A stretch of 64,000 nt of DNA from Bathynomus jamesi (lineage: Eukaryota; Arthropoda; Malacostraca; Isopoda; Cirolanidae). Positions 1 to 10,724 of the stretch are shown here, piece by piece. The DNA is taken from NCBI GenBank assembly GCA_023014485.1, contig JAJOZX010009475.1, forward strand, positions 62,001-126,000. Reading direction: 5' to 3'. The first letter of the stretch is position 1; every line of letters begins with the position of its first letter. The notes under the pieces are model-generated. The model saw nothing but the letters and a program-made list of their open reading frames with translations, did not search any database and was not told where the DNA came from. The position numbers and the translations under genes are program-made.

Positions 1-33
1 TCGAGGATTTCATAACGATTTTTTCCGAGGTTT

Positions 34-1174
34 TCATAATCCTATATGGGCCATCCCATTTTGGGTATAATTTGCGATGAGCCCTGGCGGTTTCACGCTC
101 TTCAGATAACATCGCATACCGACGATTATAGTCCGTTGACGGGGATGACGCCTATGTTGCTCTTGCTCCATCTGTTGGTTTCGTTGGTCGAGGGCATAGC
201 GGATTATGTCAAAAATCTTGAAAGATCGTTCAGCTAGTTGCTGATTTGCTTCTGCCATTTCGGAAGATGTTAGGACTGCCGGGTCGGTTTGGTCGGGCAA
301 ATCAAAAGGTAGACGCTTGTCGTAGTGATAGAGAACGAAATGAGGGGTGTCCCCGATGGACACATTATAGCCATTGTTGATGGCTGTTTGTACCATGGGA
401 AGGGAATCATCCCATGTACGGGAGGATGCATCGACAACGTGGCGCAGGGCTTCCAAGATCTTTCGATTGTGCCTTTCCACTAAGCCGTTTGCCTGCGGAT
501 GGTATGCCACAATGTGTGTATTTTTAATTTTACACATGTTACAGAGTGACTCGAACAGTTTGGAAGTGAAACTAAGGGCGTTATCCGAGATTAGGATGGA
601 AGGAGTGGTATGATTTTGGATGACGCGTTCCACTAGGGCTCTTGCCACAGTTTCCGAGGTCTGGTCTGGAATGGCGGCTACTTCGCTGTAACGCGAGAAG
701 TGGTCCGTAAACACAATGATGTACTGATTTCCCTTTGATGTTTTGGGAAATGGTCCCAGTATATCCATTCCAGTTCTTTGCCAGGGCCTTTGGCATACTG
801 GATATTTATGCATCGGAGCTGTGGATGGTACGTTGCCCTTATGCTTTAAACACGACGGACATTCGGCGATGTATTCTTGTACCTTTGTTCATCTCGGGAA
901 AGTGGTATCGCTCCAAAAGACTCTTGATGGTGCGATCCGGCCCCATGTGTCCATACAAAGGTGAGTCGTGACAAAGTCCAATGGCTATATCGACGAGATC
1001 CTTTGGTATCTCCACGAGGTCGTTTCCATCTTCGTTCCTGAAATGTACGAGCCCATCTTTGAGGTTGTACTGTTCTTTTACCTTCGATGGTTCCTTTTGT
1101 TCCAGGCGCGCCCGAAGGTTCTGGGTGTGTTGGTCCTGTTGTTGGGAGTATTGCAGACACTCGTAGTCGAACAC
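34..1174 (-). pseudogene. gypsy integrase (zinc domain plus catalytic core), frameshifted
   Basis: This is the enzyme that inserts the retrotransposon cDNA into host DNA. The upstream frame (839-1174) holds the start of the HHCC domain (histidines in CHDSPLYGHMG), but the frame shifts near 880 before the cysteine pair. The catalytic core follows at 34-813 with Asp in MDILGPFP, Asp in SDNAL and Glu in NGLVERHNR, a D-x35-E spacing that matches retroviral-type integrases. A further frameshift near base 85 moves the C-terminal tail to another frame, where it continues off the window. It lies directly downstream of RNase H, as expected for pol. Confidence 0.9.
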
Positions 1175-1189
1175 AGGAGAATTCCTATT

Positions 1190-2691
1190 TTATTCACTCG
1201 TGTCGGGCTTGAGTCTCGACAATCCGTCTGGAATAACTTGCAGTTTTCCCGGTTTGTATACGATTTTCGCTGCAAAATCCTGAATCAACAGAGCCCATCT
1301 ACTCAATCGTCCTTCAAGTAGCTTGTCCTTGAAGAGGTACGTGAGTGGCTTATGATCAGTCTTGATGGTTACATCGTAGCCATAGACGATATTTCGGAAT
1401 TTTTTCAAAGCCCAATATACCGCTAGGGCCTCTCGGTCCGTAGTGGAATAATTCCGTTGAGGTGCAGAGAGAAGTTGACTGGCATAAGCAATGGGTAATT
1501 CCACACCGTCTACGTCCTGTAACAGGACGGCTCCTAGTCCATAGGAGGAAGCATCTGTGGCTATGATGAAGGGTCTTGTGTAATCAGGATATTGTAAAAT
1601 GGGATGACAGGTTAGTTTATTAATTAAAGTTTCAAAGGCATGTTGGTGATCGGATTCCCAGTTAAATTTCGAATTTTTCTGGAACAAATTAGTAATGGGT
1701 TTAGCAATATTCGAAAATTGGGGGATAAAGTTCCGATAGAATCCGACAAAACCAATAAATGCACGGGCGTCGTCGATGGTCTTGGGTACAGGGTACCTTT
1801 CCAGGGCTTCGAGTTTGGCTGGATCAGGTTTAATTCCTGTGGACGAGAGTAGGAATCCTAGGTATACCAGGGATTCTTGTAAAAAATTGCACTTTGCAAG
1901 CTTCAGTTTAAGGTGTGCTTTTCTCAAGTGTGATAGCACATTCTGAAGGCGTTGAAAGTGTGTTTTTATGTCCGAACTGTAGACGATAATATCGTCAAGA
2001 TAAACGAGAGCTTCGACACCTAATAGGTCGGAAAGGACTATATTCATCAACCTAGAGAAATTAGCAGGCCCATTTCGGACTCCGAAAGGTAAAACCTGGA
2101 ATTCGTAATGGCCTCGGTTAGTGGAGAAAGCAGTCAATGCCCGAGATTCGGGACTGACCTCCATTTGCCAATAACCCGATGCTAAATCGAGGGATGAAAA
2201 AAGTTCGCTTTCCCTACGTTCAGAATTGTTTCCTGCATGTTTGGAATCGGGAAACGGTCTGGGATGGTAATGTTGTTCAGGCGTCTAAAATCTATACAAG
2301 GGCGAGATGTTCCGTCCTTTTTGGAGACGAGAATCATAGGAGCGGACCAGGGACTAGCTGAAGGCTGAATGACATCCTGCTCCAACATGTCCTTGATGTG
2401 TTCCTCAATAGTGACTAACTGGGAATGTGGAACCCGATAGGGAGGAATGAAAATGGGTTTGGAATTGGGTTCCAACTTGATTTCAAAAGGGACCAAATTA
2501 GTTCGGCCCAGAGGATCTCCTTTTAGGGCAATCACATCTCTATTTCTTATCAGGAAATCGAGAAGTGATTCCATTAGTTTGGGATCCTGTAAAGCTGGTG
2601 ACTCCTGAAGGGAGTGCTCCAGACATTTCTTATATTCTTCTTTTAATATTGAAGGCTTTAATTCTAAGGAACTGGAAACACGATTTATCAT
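1190..2691 (-). pseudogene. gypsy reverse transcriptase and RNase H
   Basis: This is RNA- and DNA-dependent DNA polymerase plus RNase H of the gypsy pol gene. The N-terminal RT part (2182-2691) contains SPWSAPMILVSKKDG and CIDFRRLN. The rest (1190-2164) contains QVLPFGVRNGPANF, the YLDD active site in VYLDDIIVYS, and GFLLSSTGIKPD. RNase H follows, with Asp in FIIATDASSYGLG, Glu in TTDREALAVYW, and TDHKPLTYLF. The two frames are separated by a one-base slip in a homopolymer of six (2207-2212) just before LDLASGYWQM, so the protein is broken at one site only. Otherwise the domain looks well preserved. Confidence 0.94.
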
Positions 2692-3020
2692 ACTGATGGG
2701 GAAATCTGAATCTACTTCTACTGTGGAAACAGTTCCTATTTTCTGATTTGAAGTTAATTCTATAGGACTTTCTCCTTTGTTTAAACAAACAACAGGGATA
2801 GCTGAATTCTGACTCTGACTAAGGACTTGGGCAATAAGAACATCTCTTTTGAAATTACTTTTCTCTGTAATCAGAGTACGCTCTGACTCTAATAATTTTC
2901 CTTGACTGTTAACTACTTTTGCTAGGAAACAAATCTTCTCATAAGGTGCTACTGTTATATGCTCGGTAGGGCATATGAAAAATTGTGAATCTGATTCTGG
3001 TTCGGCGACTAAAATTTGCC

Positions 3021-3660
3021 TTATTGGCTGAACTGAAGCTGGCTGACTGGAAACTGGCTGACTGGAAACTGGCTGACTGGAAACTGACTGACTGGAAACT
3101 GACTGTCTGGAAACTGCTGTGTTGATCCAACTGGATTCAACAACTGGAACTGATTACCCTGGGGTCTGATTTCTGGAGCGGTTGTCCCTCTGGATGCAAC
3201 CGGCTGACTTGATCTGCTATCAAGTAGAGGGGGTTTCCTATTTCTTTCGGAAATCTGAACTGAGCTAAGTCTATTAGCATTAAGTTGTCTGTCATTCTCG
3301 CGGAGATGGTGTGTCCTATTTCGACACTTTACTAACTTTCCGGCTGGGTAAATCTCCCATTGATTCCGGTTAAAAAAATCCATACCTAGTAGGATGTCTG
3401 TCTGAAAGGTGGCGACTGTGTCCACTATACAACATTTCGCGGGGTATACCGCGTTTCCAACTTCTAAATATAACTCAATTTCTCCATATGTGGGTATGGG
3501 TGTGCCCGTAACTCCTCTGAGTTGGCAGGATGGTGCCTTAAGTTCATATTTGTAATTTGTACTCTCTAGTAATTCATCTACACATTGTTTCTTAATTAAC
3601 GTCGCGTGTGCTCCTGTATCTAGGAGAGCAGTTAAATCTTGGTTATCGTGCTACAATTTA
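3021..3660 (-). pseudogene. gypsy aspartic protease region with FPVSQ tandem repeats
   Basis: On the minus strand near 3610-3650 the frame reads LLDTGAHATLI, the D-T-G active site of a retropepsin. Further on, DILLGMDFF (about 3375-3395) is the conserved flap-side ILG motif. The frame 3021-3425 then runs into a low-complexity tail of a repeated FPVSQ unit encoded by a 15-bp tandem repeat at about 3036-3115. The active-site part and the ILG part are in different frames, so the gene is broken. It lies between gag and RT as expected. The tail is unusual for a protease-RT linker. Confidence 0.82.
3036..3115. repeat. 15-bp tandem repeat inside gypsy pol
   Basis: About five copies of a 15-base unit (core GACTGGAAACTG) lie in tandem and, on the minus strand, encode a repeated FPVSQ pentapeptide. 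Units differ by one or two bases. It is a coding minisatellite within the retrotransposon. Confidence 0.85.
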
Positions 3661-3911
3661 TTATTAAATCTAGGAGGTCCGCACCTATTATCCTGATGGG
3701 GAGTTTGTGTGCGTATCTGGGCTTCATTACTGTAATTTAGGAGGGAGGAGGTTGAACTGCCGCCTCCAATGTAGGGTCTAAAAAAGGGCTCGAATGGTCT
3801 TCTATGGGAGGACCTGGGTCATATTCTACGGGATATCATACGCTGGAGGGTGTTCTTGAAAACTGTTCTCTGGGGAAAATGATTCCTCCACGGGTACTTC
3901 TACGTACCGAA

Positions 3912-5118
3912 CTAGTTGACCTTGCTGGTTGTATTGAGGTTTGTACATGGGGTAAGAGTGTGGTTGACCCTGTGGTCGTGATCTATTGGGTTGGTAGTTC
4001 GACTGAGGCTGGGAATGGACTGGTTTCTGGGGATTGGTGACTTTTGGGATACGTTTTGGGAACGTGGTTGGTTTGGTTTCTGAAAGTGGGGTCTATACCC
4101 TGCAGGGGCTTTATCAGCACACTTTTGGCGATCGCCACGGCGATGACCATGTTCGTGACAGTGGGAGCAATACGAGGGGTAATTACATTGACTTATCATG
4201 TGCCCAAACTATCGCAGTTAAAACACTGTGGAGGAGGGCGTGTATTCTGGGTTTGGGGGGCTTGTTTCTGGGGTGTTCCCTGCATTGCCTCGATTTATAG
4301 GTTGTTGTTGTTGCTGTTGGTGTTGGTGTTGTGGCTGCTGCTGCTGAATATAATGTACAGGGGTTTCTCTACCCTTTCGGTAGTTTGGTTTGCTAAATCG
4401 GGGTAATGTTCCCGTGTTTTGTTTATGGCTACACTTACAGGTTTGTCAACATTTAAAAACTCCTGAAACTTTTTTTTAGGTGCTCCGGGTAGGTTTTGGT
4501 AAATGGTTGTGGCTACTATTAGATTTCTTTGTTTCGAATGAAAGTTATGCCACATGCATTTTCTGCGGCCCGGAGGGCTTCTCCTACAAGTTTATGTGTA
4601 CGTGTAATAAAATTGTTTAAATCTTCGTGTTCCTCTTTCTTCCATTTAGCTTGGAAGACTGCTTCTAATGTGGCTAAGGGTTGTGCAAGGGTTATTTCTT
4701 TAAAAAATTCTAATAAGTTTTGTTTAAAATCGTCCCATGTTGTAGCTTCGCTAATTGATGGGACGTAAGTGACTGTGTCATGAGCATTCCCTTCTTTCGG
4801 GTCAATAAATCTTTTTGCTTCTCTAATTTTTATATCATCATCGGTAATATTTTCGCGTAAGAAATGTTGCTCTAAAGATTCAACCCAAGGTCTTACGCGT
4901 GGTTCAACAAAACGATTATCTATGGTCCCCTTAAAAATTAAAACAGTATGAGGAAGGTTTACTAGTCTGCCTAAGTTAATATATGCTGGGGCGGGGGTTT
5001 GAGACTGAGACATACTGGCTTGTGTGTTTGGGAGTATGTTTGAAGGGCGCGGGGTAGGTGGAAAAATGGGTGTAGGTAAATTTTCGATGTCAGAAAGCGC
5101 ACCGTCTGAATCGCTCAT
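3912..5118 (-). pseudogene. gypsy gag (capsid-like and nucleocapsid), frameshifted
   Basis: This is a structural protein of the retrotransposon particle. The start is the ATG at 5118 (MSDSDGALSDIEN), followed by a 199-residue frame (4519-5118) with the capsid-like segment WVESLEQHFLRENITDDD and FKQNLLEFFKE. The frame then shifts to 4295-4555 and again to 3912-4199. Nucleocapsid features are two zinc knuckles: CFNCDSLG followed across a frameshift by HMISQC, and CSHCHEHGH. A proline-, asparagine- and glutamine-rich tail precedes protease. At least two frameshifts disable it. Confidence 0.85.
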
Positions 5119-5906
5119 ATGTGAAGGTACTTATTAATGTGTTCTAATTAGGTCTGCTTGACCGATCTTAATTTATGGAATGATCACTTAAGGGGTTTTC
5201 CTAACTACACTATCTAAAAAAATAAATGCACAACAATTTGCCTAACTCGGGGAAAATTTGAAAAGATTGCAAACAAAATAATAAAAATGTAAACAAAATT
5301 TCACTCGAATGTACGTGAAGGTATGGTAATACTATGTTTGGTACATTAAATAAAATTATACTATACTAACTAGAATAGTAAAAATAACTGAAAATAACTG
5401 TGACAATACTGTTTTCAATAAAAAAATGTATCACTGGTGTCTGAAGTGTTCACTGTGTTTTGTGTTAATTCTGGCTCAATATTAAATATTAACTGTTAAT
5501 AATAATGACTTTTCAAATGTTTAGAAATTATTTTAAAAAAGAGTTTTGTACTTAACAAGATTCCTACGGCGAAATCCTTAGAGATGTGTCCTGAAGCGTG
5601 ACCGGACAGCTCATACCAGGACAACTCATACCAGGACAACACATACCCGGACAACTCAGACCCGGACAACTCAGACCCGGACAACTCATACCTAGGACAA
5701 CTCATACCTAGGACAACTCATACCTAGGACAACTCATACTCTCTTCAACAATTACCACCCCAATGTTGATCTTTTCATCTATATCCACCCCGAAAGTTTA
5801 AACTCTGCAAATTAACCAAAATAAGATAAGAAAACAATAACAACAAATTTATTATTTATTGCAAACATATAATAAATAGAGAACCATTATTTACATAAGA
5901 TAAAAT

Positions 5907-6047
5907 TTGAATGCCCGTTAGGTCAACTGTACGCCCTTGACGATTGGTTAGGTTTAGTCGTGATGTTTTCGTTAGTTTTAACGAAAATATCACGACTAAA
6001 CCTAACCAATCGTCAAGGGCGTACAGTTGACCTAACTGGGCATTCAA
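5907..6047. repeat. Recurrent palindrome, copy 1
   Basis: This is a near-perfect palindrome. Its arms carry GGTCAACTGTACGCCC, TTGACGATTGGTTAGG and TCGTGATRTTTTCGTTAG, meeting at a central TTTTAAC. The same arm sequence recurs at 15808-15908, 17104-17287, 18335-18421, 31165-31250 and 53709-53907 inside unrelated elements. It has no coding potential. Confidence 0.85.
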
Positions 6048-6074
6048 TGAACCCAATGGTTCCCTGAGTTTTTA

Positions 6075-6674
6075 TGATACACACAGACCGTGCATGGAAC
6101 AAGGAACTCTTCTGGGATAATTAAATCCACTATAGTCCGAATAAGTAATGGTAAATGACAAATACCATAGTTTTTCTTTTTCATGATGCAAGCCCGACGT
6201 GGGCAAACGGGTCTCTCGCAAAGAGGTCCCATAAATATAGCTTCCCTCACCAGTTATCTGCAAAGCAGACAGGATCCAGCTTTGGGACATGGATCTAGGG
6301 TTTAAAGCAGCCTAGCCCCACTACATTTAGAACCTCAATATAAGTAAAAGACTCGTTGCCCCTTTTTCTTTGATTTATTCAATCCGACGTGAATGCAACG
6401 AGTCTTTTACTTATATTGAGGTTCTAAATGTAGTGGGGCTAGGCTGCTTTAAACCCTAGATCCATGTCCCAAAGCTGGATCCTGTCTGCTTTGCAGATAG
6501 CTGGTGAGGGAAGCTATATCTATGGGACCTCTTTGCGAGAGACCCGTTGCCCACGTCGGGCTTGCATCATGAAAAAGAAAAACTATGGTATTTGTCATTT
6601 ACCATTACTTATTCAGACTATAGTGGATTTAATTATCCCAGAAGAGTTCCTTGTTCCATGCACGGTCTGTGTGT

Positions 6675-6690
<16 letters not shown>
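6075..6690. repeat. About 600-bp hairpin repeat inside the foldback
   Basis: Bases about 6075-6359 and 6398-6685 are reverse complements, with a short loop of about 38 bases near 6378. Arms share GATCCATGTCCCAAAGC and GGTTCTAAATGTAGTGG. Open frames in each arm are mirror images and show no recognisable domain, so they are not called as genes. A (TA)n tract follows at 6678-6727. Confidence 0.8.
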
Positions 6691-6727
<37 letters not shown>

Positions 6728-6737
6728 TGTATATAAC

Positions 6738-6885
6738 TTGCATGAATTTTAAATGTTTAAATTTAATTTTTAATTTTACAAAATAAATGTTTTCATTTCA
6801 AAATGTTTTCATTAATAACTTGCATGAATTCTAAATGTTTAAATTTAATTTTTAATTTTACAAAATAAATGTTTTCATTAATTTT
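6738..6885. repeat. Tandem duplication of about 80 bp
   Basis: The AT-rich segment beginning AACTTGCATGAATT and ending AATGTTTTCATT is present twice in a row, with few differences. It lies between the (TA)n tract and the right arm of the foldback. Confidence 0.8.
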
Positions 6886-7084
6886 TCATTTTTTTTTCTG
6901 GTCCTATGTATGAGTTGTCCTAGGTATGAGTTGTCCTAGGTATGAGTTGTCCGGGTATGAGTTGTCTGGGTATGAGTTGTCCTGGTATGAGCTGTCCTGG
7001 TATGAACTGTCCTAGAACCGTCCTGAAGACGTGTCTTGCTGGCCACTTGTTCCTGGATGAAAACTAGGCGTGGAGAACTTGGAG

Positions 7085-7180
7085 TCGTGACGCACCGGTT
7101 CAAGGGTGGATGTGACGAACTAGAAGTCGTGACACGCCGGTCAACTGGGTGGATGTGACGAACTAGAAGTCGTGACGCAC
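7085..7180. repeat. Tandem repeat in the gypsy leader
   Basis: Two near-identical units built on GGTGGATGTGACGAACTAG followed by AAGTCGTGACRCRCCGG lie next to the primer binding site. Leader repeats of this kind are common in LTR elements. Confidence 0.75.
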
Positions 7181-7250
7181 CGGTGTTGGTTCTGGTTCCA
7201 GGGTCTGGAAGACTGGAAGAATCCTGGAGTCGTGAAGATCCTGGTTAAAG

Positions 7251-7258
7251 GGTCGCCA
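7251..7258 (-). promoter_or_regulatory. Primer binding site of the gypsy element
   Basis: On the minus strand, TGGCGACC starts two bases after the CA that ends the 5' LTR. A TGG start immediately inside the LTR is the usual site where a tRNA 3' end primes minus-strand DNA synthesis. The match to an arginine tRNA is inferred from known 412-like elements. Confidence 0.7.
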
Positions 7259-7260
7259 GT

Positions 7261-7627
7261 TGTTAACCCCTCCGTCTATGGCCCGTGTTGGTTCGAAGTC
7301 GACGGGGGTTCTAGTTAGGTGGCAGCAACGGATGTGTGTCTTGAAGTAGTTTTCTTCTATATTACTCTCCGAGTTCTTCTATAGTGGCTCGGAGGACTCT
7401 GATAGACTTACTCAAATGCTGAAGGTTCCGGATTCTTCTTATAGCGTATCCGGAAAGTTTAATGACTAAGTTCTTCTGAAGAGAGCAAGGCTCGAAGGAT
7501 AAGGTAAAAACTAGCTTCAACTGTAATTTTACTGTTAAAATGTACAGGTAGTGCTCAGCCTCTGAATTAGCTTCTGAATGACAATGGAATAATTTTAGTG
7601 GGTTTATATACCCAAAAACTGCTAACA
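7261..7627 (-). repeat. 5' LTR of the gypsy element
   Basis: This is a 367-bp segment bounded by TG...CA on each strand with short inverted ends (TGTTA at 7261, TAACA at 7623-7627), abutting the primer site. It should contain the element's promoter and poly(A) signal. The partner LTR is outside the window, so the borders rest on terminal motifs only. Confidence 0.7.
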
Positions 7628-8079
7628 TTATTATTATTAAATGCTAAAAAGGCTGTATTATTTTTGCACAATATTTGAAAATAAGTAAATTTTTTAGCTG
7701 TGGTAAGGCTGGAACGAGTAAACAAAATATTTGAAGACGAAACCATATTTTTATCTTAAACTGCGACTTTTCAGATCTGATGTTATCATGATCTGCCAAG
7801 TTAACTAAAAGTGGAAATCGGACTATGCATCTTTACACTAAAATATGCATATGAGTGAAATTTTAAGGTTTAAGATGTACAATTTTAATGCTTAGGCAAG
7901 ACATGATCTCATTGTTTATAACGAGAGAGTGTATACAAAATGTGAACATTGCAAAGCTTAGCAGGATTCCTTATTAAGCGAAATCTAAAAAAATTATACA
8001 GAGACTATATAAATGAATACAAGAATTACATGAAGGATAAGATAATATAGGAATATGGGAATTATTTATGGTTCATTTT

Positions 8080-8133
<54 letters not shown>

Positions 8134-8294
8134 GTCTGTAAACCTATATATAGGCTGTAATTCTTTATGTACTTCAGTGTTCCTGAGGATGTCATTAGAC
8201 GAAAGCGCTTGAGCACCATTCTGTGTTTCCTTTCCTTCGTGGTTTTATTCATCATAATTATTTTTCACGTGTTACTTTCGTGAAATAATTTTCA

Positions 8295-8327
<33 letters not shown>

Positions 8328-8339
8328 CATACACAACAT
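7628..8339. other. Non-coding stretch with (TA)n and a possible Penelope-like end
   Basis: This is AT-rich sequence with (TA)n at about 8082-8117 and 8288-8326. Around 8185-8225 the phrase GAGGATGTCATTAGACGAAAG resembles terminal sequences of Penelope-like elements, an impression from family knowledge and not proof. No gene is seen. Confidence 0.4.
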
Positions 8340-8569
8340 TTCAAGTCTTATAATTTGTCTTTTATATTAAATAAACATCGCCTTAATTACTTATTCATAA
8401 TAAACCAAGCTGGTTTCCTTGTGTTGAAGAGGTCACTTATCGGGCCTTTAATTTGGAAACCCTACACATTCTACCTTTCTTATTTTCCAGTGTAGTTTGA
8501 ATGGTAATTGGGTTTAGTTTGATGTTTGGTACCAGTTTTTCGATCATTTTCCATGTGTATATATATATA

Positions 8570-8616
<47 letters not shown>

Positions 8617-10637
8617 GGTGTACCCCTCTCTTCTTCCCAGGGAGTACAGATTTAGTTTACGTAGTCTTTCCCAGTAGTTCAGTTCTTTGCAGCCATCGAT
8701 CTTGGCTGTGAAATGTCTAAATATCTTCTAGTTTATTAGTTTCTTCATTCTTGTATGGGGACGTCAAGACTGAGCAGTATTCAAGTTTTGGTATGATCAC
8801 TGTTTTCAACAGGGGAATCATTACTGTCCTGCCCCTTTTTTTAAAGGTTTTCAGTGCCTGTCCCGTGACTCTTTTTGCTTTGTTTATCGCTATTTGATTT
8901 TGTGTCTCGATTTTCGCATCATCAGTCATTGTAATTCCAAAACCCTCATTTCTACCATATCTCAAGCACTAGAATTTCTCAGTGTTAAGTGTCATATTCT
9001 CTTCTGACCATTTGTATATCCTGTTTGTGTCCCTCTGCAAGGTCTCCACCTCTTTTGCATTGCTGAAAACGATGTTACTATACTGTTGCTGTTTACTTCA
9101 TTGTCTATGTCTGTTAGCATGATAATGAAAAGGAGCAGGGCCAATACTGTTCCTTGTGGTACTGAGCTGCGTACTTCCCATTCTGATGATGATATACCTT
9201 TAATTTTAACAACCTGTAGACGTTCTCTGGGGAAGTTGTAGATCCATTTTCCAACTTTCCCTGTTATTCCCATGTGTTTCCTTTTATGCGCTATTATACC
9301 ATAACCACATTTCTCGAAAGCTTTAGCAAAATCCGTGTACATGACATCATACTTTTCACTGTCTTCACGTGCGTCTAGGATATTGTTATAGTGTTCTATA
9401 AGTTGTGATAGGTATGATCTTCCTGATCGGAATCCGTGCTGATCTTCGTCGAGTTCTTTCCAGTGTCTCCAAGAAGTCAGATTTTCTTTCTAATTATTCT
9501 TACAAATACTTTGGCATGATGGGACGTCAAAGACACCGGTCTATCCCCTCCTTTATATAAAGGGACAATGTTTGCTCTTTTCAAGATACTCTATTTCCCA
9601 AGTGTCTAGGGATCTTCTTCATATCTCGGATATGGGTGTGGCTATCTCATTTTTACAGATTTTAATTAATAATGCGTTCCATTTGTCCAGACCTGCAGCT
9701 GTGTGTGATTTCATTTGTCCTATAGCTCGCGCTATATCTTCTGGGATAAAATCAAAATCTGTTATACAATCTCCTTGCAATTTCTCTTCAAAGAAAGTAT
9801 CTGTCATGTATCGCTGTCACTTTTTGGGGTGCTGAAGACTGATTCATACTGGGCTCTCAATGTTTCTCATATTTCTTTTAGATCGTCGGTTAGTTCATTA
9901 TATTCTTTCCTTAAAGGCCCGATTGTGGCGCGCGTTTTTGTTTTTCTTTTCGCGTAGCTATAGAAGTACTTTGGATTATCCTTTATTACTTCTACCGCCT
10001 TTGCCTCTTCCTTCTCTGTATGGCCCTGAATCAGGGCTTGTGTGGCCTTATCGATACTTTCCAGTTTTTCTTGTATTATTTTCCTGGTATTGTTACCTCT
10101 GCAATTAACTAACTTTTCTGCTACTCTTTTTTTTTTTTTGCGGAAAACTGTTCGCTTTTGTCTCTTGAACCAGTTCCTCTTTCCTTTTGGCTGTGCTTTC
10201 GGAGCATATTTTTCCTAAAACTCCAGTGTCTTCTCTTCTAAGATTGTTAGCATTTCTTCGGTTGTTTTATTCTTGAAAACTGTTTTTCACTCTACTTGGT
10301 CCATGCGTGATCTGATTGCTTCCCAATTTATAGTCTTGGAGTTTAAGTTAAAAGTCCCACATTTGCTTCTTTCTTCAGTGTGGGTGTTATCCTTTAATGT
10401 TTTTGACATTTATTGATATGTCGATTATGTTGTGGTCTGAGATAATAGTAGGGGTTATTTTTATATCGACAATCAAGTTCATGTTATTTGTGAATACCAG
10501 ATCTAGAGTTATTTTTTCTGACGTTTTCTGTTATCTTTTATGTCAACATAAACTCGTTTGTGAGAGCCATCAACATTTTTTCTTGCTCCTGGTCTTCTGG
10601 TCTTCTCTTGTGCCCCCCCTTGTCCTGGTATATATAT

Positions 10638-10718
<81 letters not shown>

Positions 10719-10722
10719 ATAT
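8340..10722 (-). pseudogene. LINE-A ORF2: end of endonuclease, linker, reverse transcriptase and C-terminus
   Basis: This is a minus-strand non-LTR retrotransposon of the CR1/Jockey-like group. Upstream parts are at 16355-21190. From high to low coordinates it shows the endonuclease SDHNIID motif (about 10440), the linker with NPKYFYSYAKRK (about 9960), and RT pieces at 8992-9342 (YTDFAKAFEKC; SSVPQGTVLALLLF) and 8717-8965 (IIPKLEYCSVLTSPYKN). The tail after 8740 contains YWERLRKLNLYSLG and IYTWKMIEKLVPNI, which are split by a (TA)n tract at about 8558-8613. Frames are broken many times. The same family recurs on the plus strand at 37390-41640. Confidence 0.88.
8558..8613. repeat. (TA)n microsatellite inside the LINE-A coding tail
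   Basis: A TA run lies between the codons for REGYTI and IYTWKM of the LINE C-terminus. In the sister copy the same point reads ATAATATACATATGG (about 41223-41237), a natural seed for TA expansion. Confidence 0.8.
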
Positions 10723-10724
10723 TA

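Larger units (their letters stand above)
5597..7019. mobile_element. Foldback element with tandem-repeat inverted arms, inserted in the gypsy leader
   Basis: Both ends consist of tandem 16-18 bp units (GGACAACTCATACC on the left at about 5600-5740; the reverse complement, TATGAGTTGTCC, at about 6905-7015). The sequence variants occur in the same order in each arm. The 9-bp sequence GTCCTGAAG occurs immediately outside on both sides (5588-5596 and 7020-7028), as expected of a target duplication. Long inverted arms of short tandem repeats plus a 9-bp duplication resemble Foldback-type elements. The middle holds two further nested palindromes and a TA microsatellite. No transposase is seen. Confidence 0.75.
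1..7627 (-). mobile_element. Ty3/gypsy LTR retrotransposon, partial (3' end off the left edge)
   Basis: Reading the minus strand from 7627 downwards, the element has a 5' LTR, a primer binding site, a leader, gag with zinc knuckles, protease, reverse transcriptase, RNase H and integrase, in the pol order typical of Ty3/gypsy. No envelope-like frame is visible in the part shown. Several single-base frameshifts make it a non-coding fossil or recently decayed copy. The 3' LTR and the end of integrase lie left of base 1. The leader is interrupted by a 1.4 kb foldback element. The tRNA-Arg-like primer site (TGGCGACC) recalls the 412/mdg1 group, but clade assignment is only a guess. Confidence 0.93.

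Noticed and set aside
5600..5740. Regularly spaced short repeats that might suggest a CRISPR array
   Set aside because: Units are contiguous tandem copies without unique spacers, and they are mirrored at 6905-7015 as transposon arms in a eukaryotic genome.
6075..6786. Several mirrored frames such as those starting MSQSWILSALQ
   Set aside because: They are the two arms of one hairpin read on opposite strands and run into (TA)n; no recognisable protein.
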